A stretch of 64,000 nucleotides of DNA. It comes from an uncultured Clostridia bacterium. Lineage in GTDB: Bacteria; Bacillota; Clostridia; Christensenellales; Borkfalkiaceae. The DNA lies in contig CAKQME010000005.1 in the NCBI GenBank assembly GCA_934254815.1, positions 1 to 64,000 on the forward strand, read 5' to 3'. How positions within the stretch are numbered: the stretch's first letter is position 1; each line of letters starts with the position of its first letter. The position numbers and the translations under genes were made by a program. Positions 1-7,167 of this stretch are shown here, piece after piece. Below the pieces are notes generated by a model. The model made no database searches. It saw nothing but the letters and a program-made list of their open reading frames with translations, and was not told the origin of the DNA.

Positions 1-70
1 AAGTTCTGCCGGAAAGTTGCGATTTGAATTTCTGCGCGTTAGTGGCGCTCATCATCAGTGTTCCAAACAT
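1..70 (-). CDS. 5' end of an unidentified gene (partial, runs off left edge)
   Basis: An ATG at 70-68 opens a frame that stays open to the window edge and gives 23 residues beginning MFGTLMMSATNAQKF. It is supported by a GAGGG ribosome binding site at the right distance upstream and by a consensus sigma-A promoter at 110-138. I do not recognise the family from so few residues. It is transcribed away from the DUF1292 gene, from its own promoter downstream of that gene's terminator. Confidence 0.6.
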   Translation of the reverse strand, partial: MFGTLMMSATNAQKFKSQLSGRT

Positions 71-109
71 GAAAATAACCCTCATTTATTTTTTATTTTA
101 TTTTCACTT

Positions 110-138
110 ATTATATACCTTTATTAAATTTATGTCAA
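110..138 (-). promoter_or_regulatory. Consensus sigma-A promoter for the left-edge gene
   Basis: On the minus strand TTGACA (138-133), a 17-base spacer and TATAAT (115-110) match the consensus perfectly. The start of transcription would fall near 103, giving a leader of about 33 bases that contains the GAGGG ribosome binding site before the ATG at 70. Confidence 0.85.
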
Positions 139-254
139 GCGAATTTGTAAAAATAATTAATTTTTTTTAAATTATTTTTTATTTTATTAAATCAAAGAAA
201 AAATCGTTGATTATTAACGTCGACGATTGTCGATAAATGTAGAAATAAAAAGAT

Positions 255-313
255 TTATATAAAATAAAAGAAATGAAACACCGCGGCGAAAAATCGCCGC
301 GGTGTTTCATTTC
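255..313 (-). terminator. Rho-independent terminator of the ruvX-DUF1292 unit
   Basis: A perfect 20-bp stem (270-289 with 294-313) closes a 4-base AAAA loop. On the minus strand it is followed by a T-rich run (TTTTATTTTATA). The stem begins inside the last codons of the DUF1292 gene, so the stop codon at 309-307 lies within it. Confidence 0.85.
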
Positions 314-690
314 TTCATACAACCGACACAAACATTGCAGTTTCCTTTGCTTTCGCAACATCCTCCGCCGCAACACCCTGTATTCGGTAACGGCTGCGAG
401 GTGTCTTCTTCATCGGCTATCTCTTTTAAAAAAGCATTATAAACTTCCGTCAAGAGAGGTTCTTCCTTTAACGGAACCAACTCTTCGTCTTTTCCCTCGC
501 CTAAAATTTTGAAAATCAATAATTCATCGGGGTCACAATCCAGTTTAACAGCCGATTGAAAAAACGCAAACCATTCTCCGTTATATTCGATAGTTCCCAC
601 ATGAAAAAATTTAACGACATCGCCACAATCGTCTGTCAAGGCAACAAATTCGTTGCCGGTTTCATTTACTTCGCGATATCTATCGCTCAT
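307..690 (-). CDS. DUF1292 family protein with a cysteine-rich tail
   Basis: 127 residues. The first ~95 residues (NEFVALTDDCGDVVKFFHV, then acidic stretches) fit the small DUF1292/YrzB family, whose role is unknown and which often follows ruvX in Firmicutes. The ATG at 690 was chosen because AAGGTG lies 6 bases before it; a GTG three codons earlier overlaps that binding site and is less likely. The gene overlaps the end of ruvX by 11 bases, so the two are probably translationally coupled. The odd part is the last ~25 residues, with seven cysteines in GCCGGGCC and CNVCVGC clusters, which is not usual for this family and looks like a metal- or redox-active tail. The family call is from pattern memory; the tail's function is unknown. 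Confidence 0.75.
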   Translation of the reverse strand: MSDRYREVNETGNEFVALTDDCGDVVKFFHVGTIEYNGEWFAFFQSAVKLDCDPDELLIFKILGEGKDEELVPLKEEPLLTEVYNAFLKEIADEEDTSQPLPNTGCCGGGCCESKGNCNVCVGCMKK

Positions 691-1117
691 TTTTATCACC
701 TTGTAATTTTATTTTACGCAAATAATCTTCTAATATGTAAGAAGCAGCTACGCTATCGATAACTTCTTTACGCTTTTCACGACTCATATCGGCTTCAATA
801 AGCACTCTCCTCGCCATCTTCGTCGTAAATCTTTCATCTGCGGTTTCAACCGGTATATCGCAACGGTTTTTTAAAGCCTCTATGAATTCACGCGTTTTTT
901 GCGTTTGCTCACATTCGCTGCCGTCAAAATTAAGTGGCAACCCACACACTATCTTTTCGGCGTAGTTATTCTTAGCAATTTCGCAAAGCGCGATAATATC
1001 TTTTTCAAAACCTTTTCGCCAATAGGTTTTAAGCGGCAACGCCATCATACCGAGAGGATCGGAAGCCGCCACCCCTACTCTTTTATCGCCTATATCGAAA
1101 GCAATTATTTTTCCCAT
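680..1117 (-). CDS. ruvX: RuvX/YqgF, putative Holliday junction resolvase / pre-16S rRNA nuclease
   Basis: 145 residues, the normal length. The RNase H-like fold is marked by FDIGDKRVGVA near residue 7 (first acidic residue D8), GLPLNFDG in the middle, DERFTT near residue 94 and the acidic D in DSVAASYILEDYL near the C-terminus. YqgF proteins process the 5' end of 16S rRNA and have been proposed as junction resolvases. The ATG is fixed by the conserved N-terminus. There is no ribosome binding site before it; instead a -10 box ends 6 bases upstream, so the message is probably leaderless. Co-transcribed with the DUF1292 gene. Confidence 0.9.
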   Translation of the reverse strand: MGKIIAFDIGDKRVGVAASDPLGMMALPLKTYWRKGFEKDIIALCEIAKNNYAEKIVCGLPLNFDGSECEQTQKTREFIEALKNRCDIPVETADERFTTKMARRVLIEADMSREKRKEVIDSVAASYILEDYLRKIKLQGDKNER

Positions 1118-1123
1118 ATCGGC

Positions 1124-1152
1124 ATTATAACATTTTTCTATAGATTTTACAA
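1124..1152 (-). promoter_or_regulatory. Promoter of ruvX, predicting a leaderless mRNA
   Basis: TTGTAA (1152-1147), a 17-base spacer and TATAAT (1129-1124), with the TG of an extended -10 element. Transcription from this box would start at about the A of the ruvX ATG (1117). Confidence 0.7.
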
Positions 1153-1222
1153 GCGATTTTTACTACTCATATTTTTTCGGTTTCTACACATACTTTCGTT
1201 GCGGCAAACAAAGGAGAAATTT

Positions 1223-1405
1223 ATGGAAAAAGAATTTATATGCGGTATGCTTATCGGCGCGCTTACGGGCGCGTTAGTCGTTGCAAATTCCTGCAAGGCA
1301 AGAAAGCTCGTTAAAGAGGGTCAGGAACAGATCAAAAACAAAGTTTCAGAAATGACCAAGCAGAACGGCAAAAATTCAGACGAATATGAAGACTTAGGAG
1401 AATAA
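1223..1405 (+). CDS. Small membrane-anchored protein (YtxH-like)
   Basis: 60 residues. AAGGAG sits 6 bases before the ATG at 1223, which fixes the start; longer upstream starts have no such support. Residues 5-25 form one hydrophobic, glycine-rich segment (CGMLIGALTGALVVA) and the rest is charged and probably helical. This is the layout of YtxH-type envelope stress proteins, but the match is by architecture only. It stands alone between divergent ruvX and the flotillin promoter. Confidence 0.65.
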   Translation: MEKEFICGMLIGALTGALVVANSCKARKLVKEGQEQIKNKVSEMTKQNGKNSDEYEDLGE

Positions 1406-1430
1406 TTATTAAAATATTTCTCTAAAAACC

Positions 1431-1459
1431 TTGACAATCGCTTCTCAATATGATATTAT
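1431..1459 (+). promoter_or_regulatory. Sigma-A promoter of the flotillin leader
   Basis: TTGACA (1431-1436), a 17-base spacer ending in the TG of an extended -10, and TATTAT (1454-1459). Transcription would begin near 1466, exactly where the conserved riboswitch aptamer begins, about 215 bases ahead of the flotillin ATG. Confidence 0.85.
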
Positions 1460-1466
1460 GATATTG

Positions 1467-1548
1467 CTGAAAGGGAGTAGGATCGCAGTTAAGCTGCGTT
1501 ACGATGTCGTCAGGACGAAAAATTTTCCGGCACCGTAAGACCAAACAG
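1467..1548 (+). promoter_or_regulatory. Candidate yybP-ykoY (manganese) riboswitch aptamer
   Basis: The family's conserved blocks appear in order: AAAGGGAGTAG (1470-1480), GTCGTCA (1506-1511 region), CCGGCA (1527-1532) and GTAAGACC (1535-1542). Predicted helices: P2 = GTAG/TTAC (1477-1480 with 1499-1502) capped by CGCAG/CTGCG (1484-1488 with 1494-1498); P3 = TGTCG/CGGCA (1505-1509 with 1528-1532), including a U-G pair as in known members. The weak point is P1: GG/CC and CTG/CAG can pair, but three A-A mismatches lie between. The family senses Mn2+ and usually controls metal exporters or TerC-type membrane proteins. Confidence 0.75.
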
Positions 1549-1555
1549 GTTTTTC

Positions 1556-1594
1556 AAGACTTTTGCGGACAAAGTGCCGTAAAAGTCTTTTTTT
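1556..1594 (+). terminator. Riboswitch expression platform: intrinsic terminator
   Basis: A 13-bp stem (1556-1568 with 1577-1589, one G-U pair), an 8-base loop and seven T. Two competing pairings link it to the aptamer: CGGCAC (1528-1533) with GTGCCG (1574-1579), and CCGTAAGA (1533-1540) with TTTTGCGG (1561-1568). Either would break both the aptamer and the terminator, which predicts that ligand binding favours termination (an OFF switch); this direction is inference. A short perfect hairpin (1595-1610) follows. Confidence 0.8.
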
Positions 1595-1680
1595 CGTATC
1601 GAACGATACGCGTTAGCTTCGACGGAAAAAGGTTCTTTCAATCAGCAAACGATAATATTTTATATACGGAGGACAAATTT

Positions 1681-3132
1681 ATGCCAAGTTGGGCAATTGC
1701 GTTAATCGCAGTAGCAGTAGTTTTAATTGTAATTTTCGGAGTTTTAGGATATTTAAAAGCCCCGCCGGACACCGCACTTATTATATCGGGACCGTTTAAA
1801 AAACGTATTCTGATAGGTAAAGCCGGTTGGAGACTCCCGTTTTTCGAAAGAGTCGATAAAATATCCCTCAGAGTAATGCAGGTCGACGTAAAAACAAGCG
1901 AAGCAGTACCTACAAATGAATTTATCAACGTGAATGTTGACGGCGTAGCAAATATAAAAGTTTCTTCTAACCCCGAACTTCTTAAAAAAGCGGCAGAGGC
2001 TTTGCTGGGTATGAAACAATCCGAGCTTATAAGTCTTGTTACTCAAGTATTAGAGGGAAATATGCGTGAAATCGTCGGTTCCGTCGGTCTTAAAGAAATG
2101 GTTCAGGACAGACAAGGCGTAGCAAAGAAGATAACCGAAAACGTTGTTCCCGATATGGAAAAGTTAGGTATCGAAGTTGTAAACTTCAATATCCAGAACT
2201 TTAAAGATAATGCCGGAACTATCGAAAACATGGGTATCGACAATGTCGAACAGATACGCAAAAACGCGCAAATCGCAAAAGCCAACGCTCAGAGAGATAT
2301 TGCTATAGCGACATCTCACGCGCAAGAAGAGGCAAACGCGGTAAAGGTCGAAGCCGAAAAGAAAATAGCGGAACAAAACGCCGCCCTTGCCGTTCAGCAG
2401 GCGGATATGAAAGTAAAAGCCGACACTAAAAAAGCAGAGGCAGACGCCGCATATTCGATTCAGCAAGAAAGTCAACGCAAGACCATAGAGATTACAAAAG
2501 CCGACGCAGATATCGCAAGAAAAGAAAAAGAATCGGAACTTGCTGATAAAGCAATTGTGCTGAAAGAAAAACAATTAGATGCGGAAATAAGAAAGCAAGC
2601 CGACGCTTATAATTATAAAATCGAAAAAGAAGCCGAAGCCGAACTCGTTCGCAGACAAAAAGCCGCCGAAGCCGAAAGATACGAAACAGAACAGGCAGCC
2701 GAAGCGGAAAAATTCAAAATCCTTATGAATGCGGAAGCCAGAAAGGCAGAAGCAGAAGCTGCAAGATTTGCCATGGAGCAAGAAGCGGAAGGTATAAGGG
2801 CAAAAGGTCTTGCCGAAGCCGAAGCTATCGAGAAAAAAGCCGAAGCGCAAAAGAAAATGGGCGAAGCGTCCGTTCTCGAAATGTATCTCAACGCTCTGCC
2901 CGAAGTCGTTAAAAACGCCGCCGCTCCGCTTTCACAAACAGATAAAATCGTCATGTACGGAGACGGAAACGCAACAAAAGTCGTTAAGGACGTTATGTCA
3001 AGCGCAAGCCAGATAATGGAGGGAGTCAAAGAATCTACAGGTATAGATATTACTTCGTTACTGACAGGTATGGCGGGAGCCAAAATCGCCGTTGCCGATA
3101 AAAAATCGGACACGGAAAAAACCGAAGACTAA
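1681..3132 (+). CDS. Flotillin-like SPFH domain protein
   Basis: 483 residues. GGAGG lies 8 bases before the ATG at 1681; in-frame codons further upstream fall inside the riboswitch and are not credible starts. One N-terminal membrane segment (IALIAVAVVLIVIFGVLGY, ~residues 5-23) is followed by an SPFH/band 7 domain (~30-210, with LRVMQVDVKTSEAVPTNE), then ~200 residues of alanine/glutamate/lysine coiled coil, and a glycine/alanine-rich C-terminus (TGIDITSLLTGMAGAK). Flotillins form oligomers that scaffold functional membrane microdomains. The long extracellular-type N-terminal domain is absent, as expected. The Mn-type riboswitch upstream is unusual for the family and suggests control by metal status. 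Confidence 0.9.
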   Translation: MPSWAIALIAVAVVLIVIFGVLGYLKAPPDTALIISGPFKKRILIGKAGWRLPFFERVDKISLRVMQVDVKTSEAVPTNEFINVNVDGVANIKVSSNPELLKKAAEALLGMKQSELISLVTQVLEGNMREIVGSVGLKEMVQDRQGVAKKITENVVPDMEKLGIEVVNFNIQNFKDNAGTIENMGIDNVEQIRKNAQIAKANAQRDIAIATSHAQEEANAVKVEAEKKIAEQNAALAVQQADMKVKADTKKAEADAAYSIQQESQRKTIEITKADADIARKEKESELADKAIVLKEKQLDAEIRKQADAYNYKIEKEAEAELVRRQKAAEAERYETEQAAEAEKFKILMNAEARKAEAEAARFAMEQEAEGIRAKGLAEAEAIEKKAEAQKKMGEASVLEMYLNALPEVVKNAAAPLSQTDKIVMYGDGNATKVVKDVMSSASQIMEGVKESTGIDITSLLTGMAGAKIAVADKKSDTEKTED

Positions 3133-3144
3133 TTTACCGAAGAA

Positions 3145-3177
3145 AACGCGCTACGTTTAAACGTGGCGCGTTTTTTT
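3145..3177. terminator. Bidirectional terminator between flotillin and the nucleoside kinase
   Basis: AACGCGC(T)ACGT paired with its complement (3145-3170, one G-U pair) is followed by seven T on the plus strand and TTTTC on the minus strand. It serves two convergent genes; the T run overlaps the kinase stop codon. Confidence 0.85.
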
Positions 3178-4072
3178 ATATAAATTCTCTTATCAAAGAT
3201 TTATCCGAAACCAAATCTTTACTCACGCCGTCAACGCAAGACAGAAATTTATTTAAACTTATAAGAATATCGTTTGATTTTCCCACACAAACAGCTTGGC
3301 TCAATTCGTTTTTCAATATATCTGCGTATACGCACGGCTCATATCCGATAAAGCTATCGACGTTATAATCGGCGCGATACAAAAACGGCTCTACATACTT
3401 TTTTTCACCTATTTTTACACTGTCAAAATAGCCTATAGTAGTCGCGGCATCTCTACCCCTATTAAGTTTATCTCTCGCAATACGCCTTAAAAGCCTTATA
3501 TATTCCGGTGCAAAAAGCATATCTTCACCATATTGCACGGAAGTATCCACCGAAATATATATTTTTGCCGTAAATTCATCGGGCGCGGATATTACCGACG
3601 GATTCAACGAGTGTATCCCCTCGAAAATTACCAACTCGTCTTTTTTTATACTGAGCGGAATCGTCGACTCGCTCCGCCTTGTATTTACAAAATCGAAAAC
3701 GGGAATATCGACTTTCTCGCCTTTAATAATTCTTTTTATATGTTCGGTAAGCAACTCGCCGTCAACCCGATTAGGAGATTCGTAATCTATCTTTCCCCGC
3801 TCGCATTCATTAACCGTTATAAAATAGTTATCGAGAGATATCGTATGAGTTTCAAGCCCGTCATCGTCAAGCATTTTTTCAAGAATATACGCCGACGTGG
3901 TCTTGCCCGAACCCGACGGACCGGAAACCAGAATTATAGGTTTTTCGCGCCTGTTCTTTTTAATATTTTCTTTTATATCTCTAATTCGGTCGTAAAATCT
4001 TTCGTCGACAACGTCGAAATCATCTTTTGCGATAAATTTTCCGTTAATATCCGTAAGTTTAATCGATTTCAT
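3176..4072 (-). CDS. Uridine kinase / phosphoribulokinase-family nucleoside kinase
   Basis: 298 residues. Walker A GPSGSGKTT is at residues 51-59; further family marks are SLDNYF and the FDFVN...R segment typical of uridine kinases, and IFEGIHSLNP. The ~45-residue N-terminal extension is longer than in Udk and resembles the fused kinases of Clostridia that carry a partial TGS/threonyl-tRNA synthetase-like N-terminus, but I see no clear second domain. Likely phosphorylates uridine or cytidine; substrate uncertain. The start at 4072 has no ribosome binding site: a -10 box ends 7 bases upstream, so this too looks leaderless. A TTG at 4090 is in frame but overlaps the -10 box. Confidence 0.8.
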   Translation of the reverse strand: MKSIKLTDINGKFIAKDDFDVVDERFYDRIRDIKENIKKNRREKPIILVSGPSGSGKTTSAYILEKMLDDDGLETHTISLDNYFITVNECERGKIDYESPNRVDGELLTEHIKRIIKGEKVDIPVFDFVNTRRSESTIPLSIKKDELVIFEGIHSLNPSVISAPDEFTAKIYISVDTSVQYGEDMLFAPEYIRLLRRIARDKLNRGRDAATTIGYFDSVKIGEKKYVEPFLYRADYNVDSFIGYEPCVYADILKNELSQAVCVGKSNDILISLNKFLSCVDGVSKDLVSDKSLIREFI

Positions 4073-4079
4073 AATATAT

Positions 4080-4107
4080 ATTATACGCAACAGCTATAAA
4101 GTGTGAA
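4080..4107 (-). promoter_or_regulatory. Promoter of the nucleoside kinase, predicting a leaderless mRNA
   Basis: TTCACA (4107-4102), a 16-base spacer and a perfect TATAAT (4085-4080). Transcription would start within a base or two of the ATG at 4072. Confidence 0.65.
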
Positions 4108-4115
4108 CATAACGA

Positions 4116-4469
4116 CTAATCGAAATTGCCGGTTGCGACAAGATTTGCCCCGTCGGCAATATTCTCAACCAAGACGTCGCCTACTTTTACGGGAAGATCG
4201 CATTTTACCGCGTTTATCTTTTTCATAATTTCAAAAATCTCGGACTTTTTTATCGGTTTATCGGTTTTAACGCAAACCATAGTAGTACCGTTATTTGCTC
4301 TTACGGTCGTAGTCAAAACTCTTACGGGACAAATAACCTCGTTTTCGGCATATGCCTTTCCTCTCGGACAAGAATTACCTCTCACTTCCAAGATATTATC
4401 GCCATTCATATCGACTTCGATCTGACAGCCCATAGGGCATTCGACGCAAGTTAAACGTTTGGTTTCCAT
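4116..4469 (-). CDS. DUF1667 protein, small cysteine-rich partner of GlpA-like oxidoreductases
   Basis: 117 residues. Cysteines at 8, 11, 15, 34 and 47 (CVECPMGC, SCPRGKAYA, VICPVR) suggest an iron-sulfur or zinc site. DUF1667 is typically the third gene after two flavoproteins homologous to glycerol-3-phosphate dehydrogenase GlpA/GlpB, exactly as here. It may act as the electron-transfer subunit in place of GlpC; this is inferred from context. Its ATG overlaps the stop of the upstream flavoprotein by one base, so the genes are coupled. Confidence 0.85.
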   Translation of the reverse strand: METKRLTCVECPMGCQIEVDMNGDNILEVRGNSCPRGKAYAENEVICPVRVLTTTVRANNGTTMVCVKTDKPIKKSEIFEIMKKINAVKCDLPVKVGDVLVENIADGANLVATGNFD

Positions 4470-5719
4470 TACTCAACCTCCAAAGACACGGTTACTTCGC
4501 CTTTCAATTCGGAAATTTTTGCAGCTGTAAGCGTAGCTTTTTCCATTTCCCCCGGAGCAACTACGCGTCTTTTTAACCGCATAACTTCTTTATCGCCGTT
4601 TCTGATAACTACGGCGCAATTTTTATACACATTATTTACTCGGAAAAACAGTTTTACATCACCGTTTGCACCTTTATCGATTTTTTGCGGAAGCACATAC
4701 CCTATTCCGTTTCCGTTCGTAACGATTAAAGTTTCGCCATGCACACGATTTTCTTTAACATATTTAGCGGCAGCTTTACCCGCCATCTCGGCTTCTTCTG
4801 AGACAAAATCGACAAGATCGTGTACCTGTAATGCGTTACCGCATGCGTAAACTCCGCTTAAAGACGTTTCGCGATCCTGATATACAACCGCGCCTTTAGT
4901 TCTCGGTGAAATTTCTATCCCTGCTTCACAAGCAAGCTCGTTTTCGGGAATAAGCCCGACAGAAAACAGAATTGCGTCGCAGTCAAAATGTTTTTCCGTT
5001 CCCGCAATAGGCTTTCTATCCGCACCTACTTCGGCAACAATAACTCCGCTAACTCTATCCTTACCCTCGATCTCTACGATTGTATGACTAAGATACAAAG
5101 GTATTCCGAAATCGTCAAGACACTGAACGATATTTCTCTTTAATCCGCTTGAATAAGGCATAAGTTCGAATACAGCGTTTACTTTTGCTCCCTCAAGAGT
5201 CATTCTGCGAGCCATTATAAGTCCGATGTCTCCTGAACCTAAAATCACGACGTTCTTACCTACGAGATATCCTTTAATATTTGCATATTTCTGCGCCGTT
5301 CCGGCAGAATATATACCCGCCGGACGAGTTCCCGCTATATTTAACGCTCCTTTGGAACGTTCTCTGCAACCAGTTGCGAGTATAACCGCCTTTGCTGCAA
5401 TTTCAAACACTCCCTCGGTCGGATTTATTGCCGTAATAATTTTACTTTCAGAAAGCGACAACACGGTAGTTTCGGTCAACACGGTTATATTGCGTTCTGA
5501 CACTTCGCTCTGGAATCTGTCTGCATATTCCGGGCCAGACAAACTCTCCTTAAAACGAGTAAGTCCGAAACCGTTATGAATACACTGATTTAATATTCCG
5601 CCTGTTTTTTCTTCGCGTTCAAGAACGATTATATCTTTAACGCCCGCATCATAAGCCGCAACTGCCGCGGCAAGACCTGCAGGACCTCCGCCGATAATAG
5701 CTATGTCGTAATTTTTCAT
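4469..5719 (-). CDS. FAD/NAD(P)-dependent oxidoreductase (GlpB-position subunit)
   Basis: 416 residues. An N-terminal FAD-binding motif (IIGGGPAGLAAAVAA, residues 8-22), a redox-type GGILNQCIHNGFG segment, a second dinucleotide motif (ILGSGDIGLIMARR, ~residue 165) and CGNALQVHDLVD near the FAD site make a class II pyridine nucleotide-disulfide oxidoreductase fold. It overlaps the next upstream gene by four bases (ATGA). In this gene trio it probably passes electrons from the GlpA-like dehydrogenase to a pyridine nucleotide or another acceptor. The exact substrate is not visible from sequence. Confidence 0.85.
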   Translation of the reverse strand: MKNYDIAIIGGGPAGLAAAVAAYDAGVKDIIVLEREEKTGGILNQCIHNGFGLTRFKESLSGPEYADRFQSEVSERNITVLTETTVLSLSESKIITAINPTEGVFEIAAKAVILATGCRERSKGALNIAGTRPAGIYSAGTAQKYANIKGYLVGKNVVILGSGDIGLIMARRMTLEGAKVNAVFELMPYSSGLKRNIVQCLDDFGIPLYLSHTIVEIEGKDRVSGVIVAEVGADRKPIAGTEKHFDCDAILFSVGLIPENELACEAGIEISPRTKGAVVYQDRETSLSGVYACGNALQVHDLVDFVSEEAEMAGKAAAKYVKENRVHGETLIVTNGNGIGYVLPQKIDKGANGDVKLFFRVNNVYKNCAVVIRNGDKEVMRLKRRVVAPGEMEKATLTAAKISELKGEVTVSLEVE

Positions 5720-7152
5720 TTCGTCACCCCTTTGAGAATTTCCGAACCTTTACCGTTCTTAGTTATCTCGACCATAGGTATCCCGGTCTCGCGGGCAATT
5801 ATTTCAACCACACTCGGCTGGCAAAAACCTCCCTGGCATCTTCCCATTCCCGCGCGTGTTCTGCGTTTAATACCGTCTACGGTAGTTGCTTTGGGATTCT
5901 CGTGAACGGCGCGTATAATTTCGCCTTCTGTAATTTTTTCACAACGACAAACAATTCTTCCGTAAGTCGGATCTTTTGCTATCAGTTCGTTTTTCTCTTC
6001 CGCCGACAAACGATGGAAAAAGTAATCGGGTTCTCTTACAGGATTAAAATTAGACGATTTTTTAAGAGTTAAATATTTGGATATTAAATTCTCCACCACA
6101 TATTTGCCTATAGCGGGCGCAGAGGTAAGCCCCGGCGACTCAATACCCGCAAGATGGAAAACAGCAGGCGAATGTTCGCTTTCTTCAATAATAAAATCGT
6201 GTCGCGAATTATACGCCCTTACCCCCGCGAACGAAGTAATAGAATTAAATACAGGTACGTTATTACACATTTCGTTTGCTTTTGATATAACGCTTGCAAG
6301 TCCGCCGCGCGTAGTTGACGTATCGTTATCGGGAATTTCCTCCGCTGTAGGACCGAGCAACAGATTGCCGTCTACCGTATCGGAAAGAAGTATACCTTTC
6401 CCTTTTGCGGTAGGCGTAAAAAACAAAGTATGATTTACGAAACCTCCGCTGTTTTTATCAAGCAAAATATATTCTCCGCGTCTGCCGCCGACCTCTATTT
6501 CGTCGCCTGTAAGCGCTGCTATTTTCCCGCTTCCGTAACCGGCGCAATTAACGATTACTTTCGCATACACTTCGTTACCGTCTTTCGAATATATACGATA
6601 GTACCCCTCTTCTTCACGGGTTATCTTTATCACTTCGAATTTACGGATAAGTCTTGCTCCGTTATCCATAGCGTTGCCTATCGCCGCAATAGTAAGCTCA
6701 TAAGGACAAATAATACCGCCGCTTTTAGCCCAAAGCGCGCCGATAGCATTATCGGAAATATTAGGTTCGAGTTCTTTGAGCTTATCTCTGCCTATAATTT
6801 CCATTCTTTCAACGCCGTTTTTTTCTCCTCTTTCTTTGAGTTCACGAAGCGTTTCTAAATCTTCATCGTTAAAAGCTACTACAAGCGAACCGTTGTTTTT
6901 ATATTTTACACCGAGTTCACAAGCTATGGCAGGCATCATTTTGTTTCCCTCGACGTTAAACTTAGCTTTTAAACTCCCCTCTTTCGCATCAAACCCTGCG
7001 TGTACTATACCGCTGTTGGCTTTACTTTGCCCCATACATACGTCGTTTTCTTTTTCAAGCATACAGACGTTAAGTTTATATCTTGCCAGATTTCTCAAAA
7101 CGAACGCGCCTATAACTCCGCCGCCTATGACCGCAACGTCAAGAATTTCCAT
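5716..7152 (-). CDS. GlpA-like FAD-dependent oxidoreductase with BFD-type [2Fe-2S] domain
   Basis: 478 residues. The N-terminus binds FAD (VIGGGVIGAFVLRNLARY) and the body is a DAO-type oxidoreductase as in glycerol-3-phosphate dehydrogenase. The last ~90 residues carry the BFD-like cluster site: CRCEKITEGE and CQGGFC. AAGGAG lies just before the ATG. Such proteins in Clostridia are annotated as anaerobic glycerol-3-phosphate dehydrogenase subunit A. A NagD-type phosphatase next to it fits glycerol-3-phosphate metabolism, but other 2-hydroxy-acid substrates remain possible. Confidence 0.85.
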   Translation of the reverse strand: MEILDVAVIGGGVIGAFVLRNLARYKLNVCMLEKENDVCMGQSKANSGIVHAGFDAKEGSLKAKFNVEGNKMMPAIACELGVKYKNNGSLVVAFNDEDLETLRELKERGEKNGVERMEIIGRDKLKELEPNISDNAIGALWAKSGGIICPYELTIAAIGNAMDNGARLIRKFEVIKITREEEGYYRIYSKDGNEVYAKVIVNCAGYGSGKIAALTGDEIEVGGRRGEYILLDKNSGGFVNHTLFFTPTAKGKGILLSDTVDGNLLLGPTAEEIPDNDTSTTRGGLASVISKANEMCNNVPVFNSITSFAGVRAYNSRHDFIIEESEHSPAVFHLAGIESPGLTSAPAIGKYVVENLISKYLTLKKSSNFNPVREPDYFFHRLSAEEKNELIAKDPTYGRIVCRCEKITEGEIIRAVHENPKATTVDGIKRRTRAGMGRCQGGFCQPSVVEIIARETGIPMVEITKNGKGSEILKGVTK

Positions 7153-7167
7153 ACCTTTCTCCTTTAT

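Noticed and set aside
179..376. Open frame on the minus strand over the terminator
   Set aside because: Lies across the terminator hairpin and AT-rich spacer, has no ribosome binding site and low-complexity protein sequence.
1504..1680. N-terminal extension of the flotillin gene
   Set aside because: The frame is open, but it translates the riboswitch and terminator; a strong ribosome binding site marks 1681 as the start.
2103..2850. Long minus-strand frames inside the flotillin gene
   Set aside because: They are antisense shadows of the repetitive alanine/glutamate coiled-coil codons.
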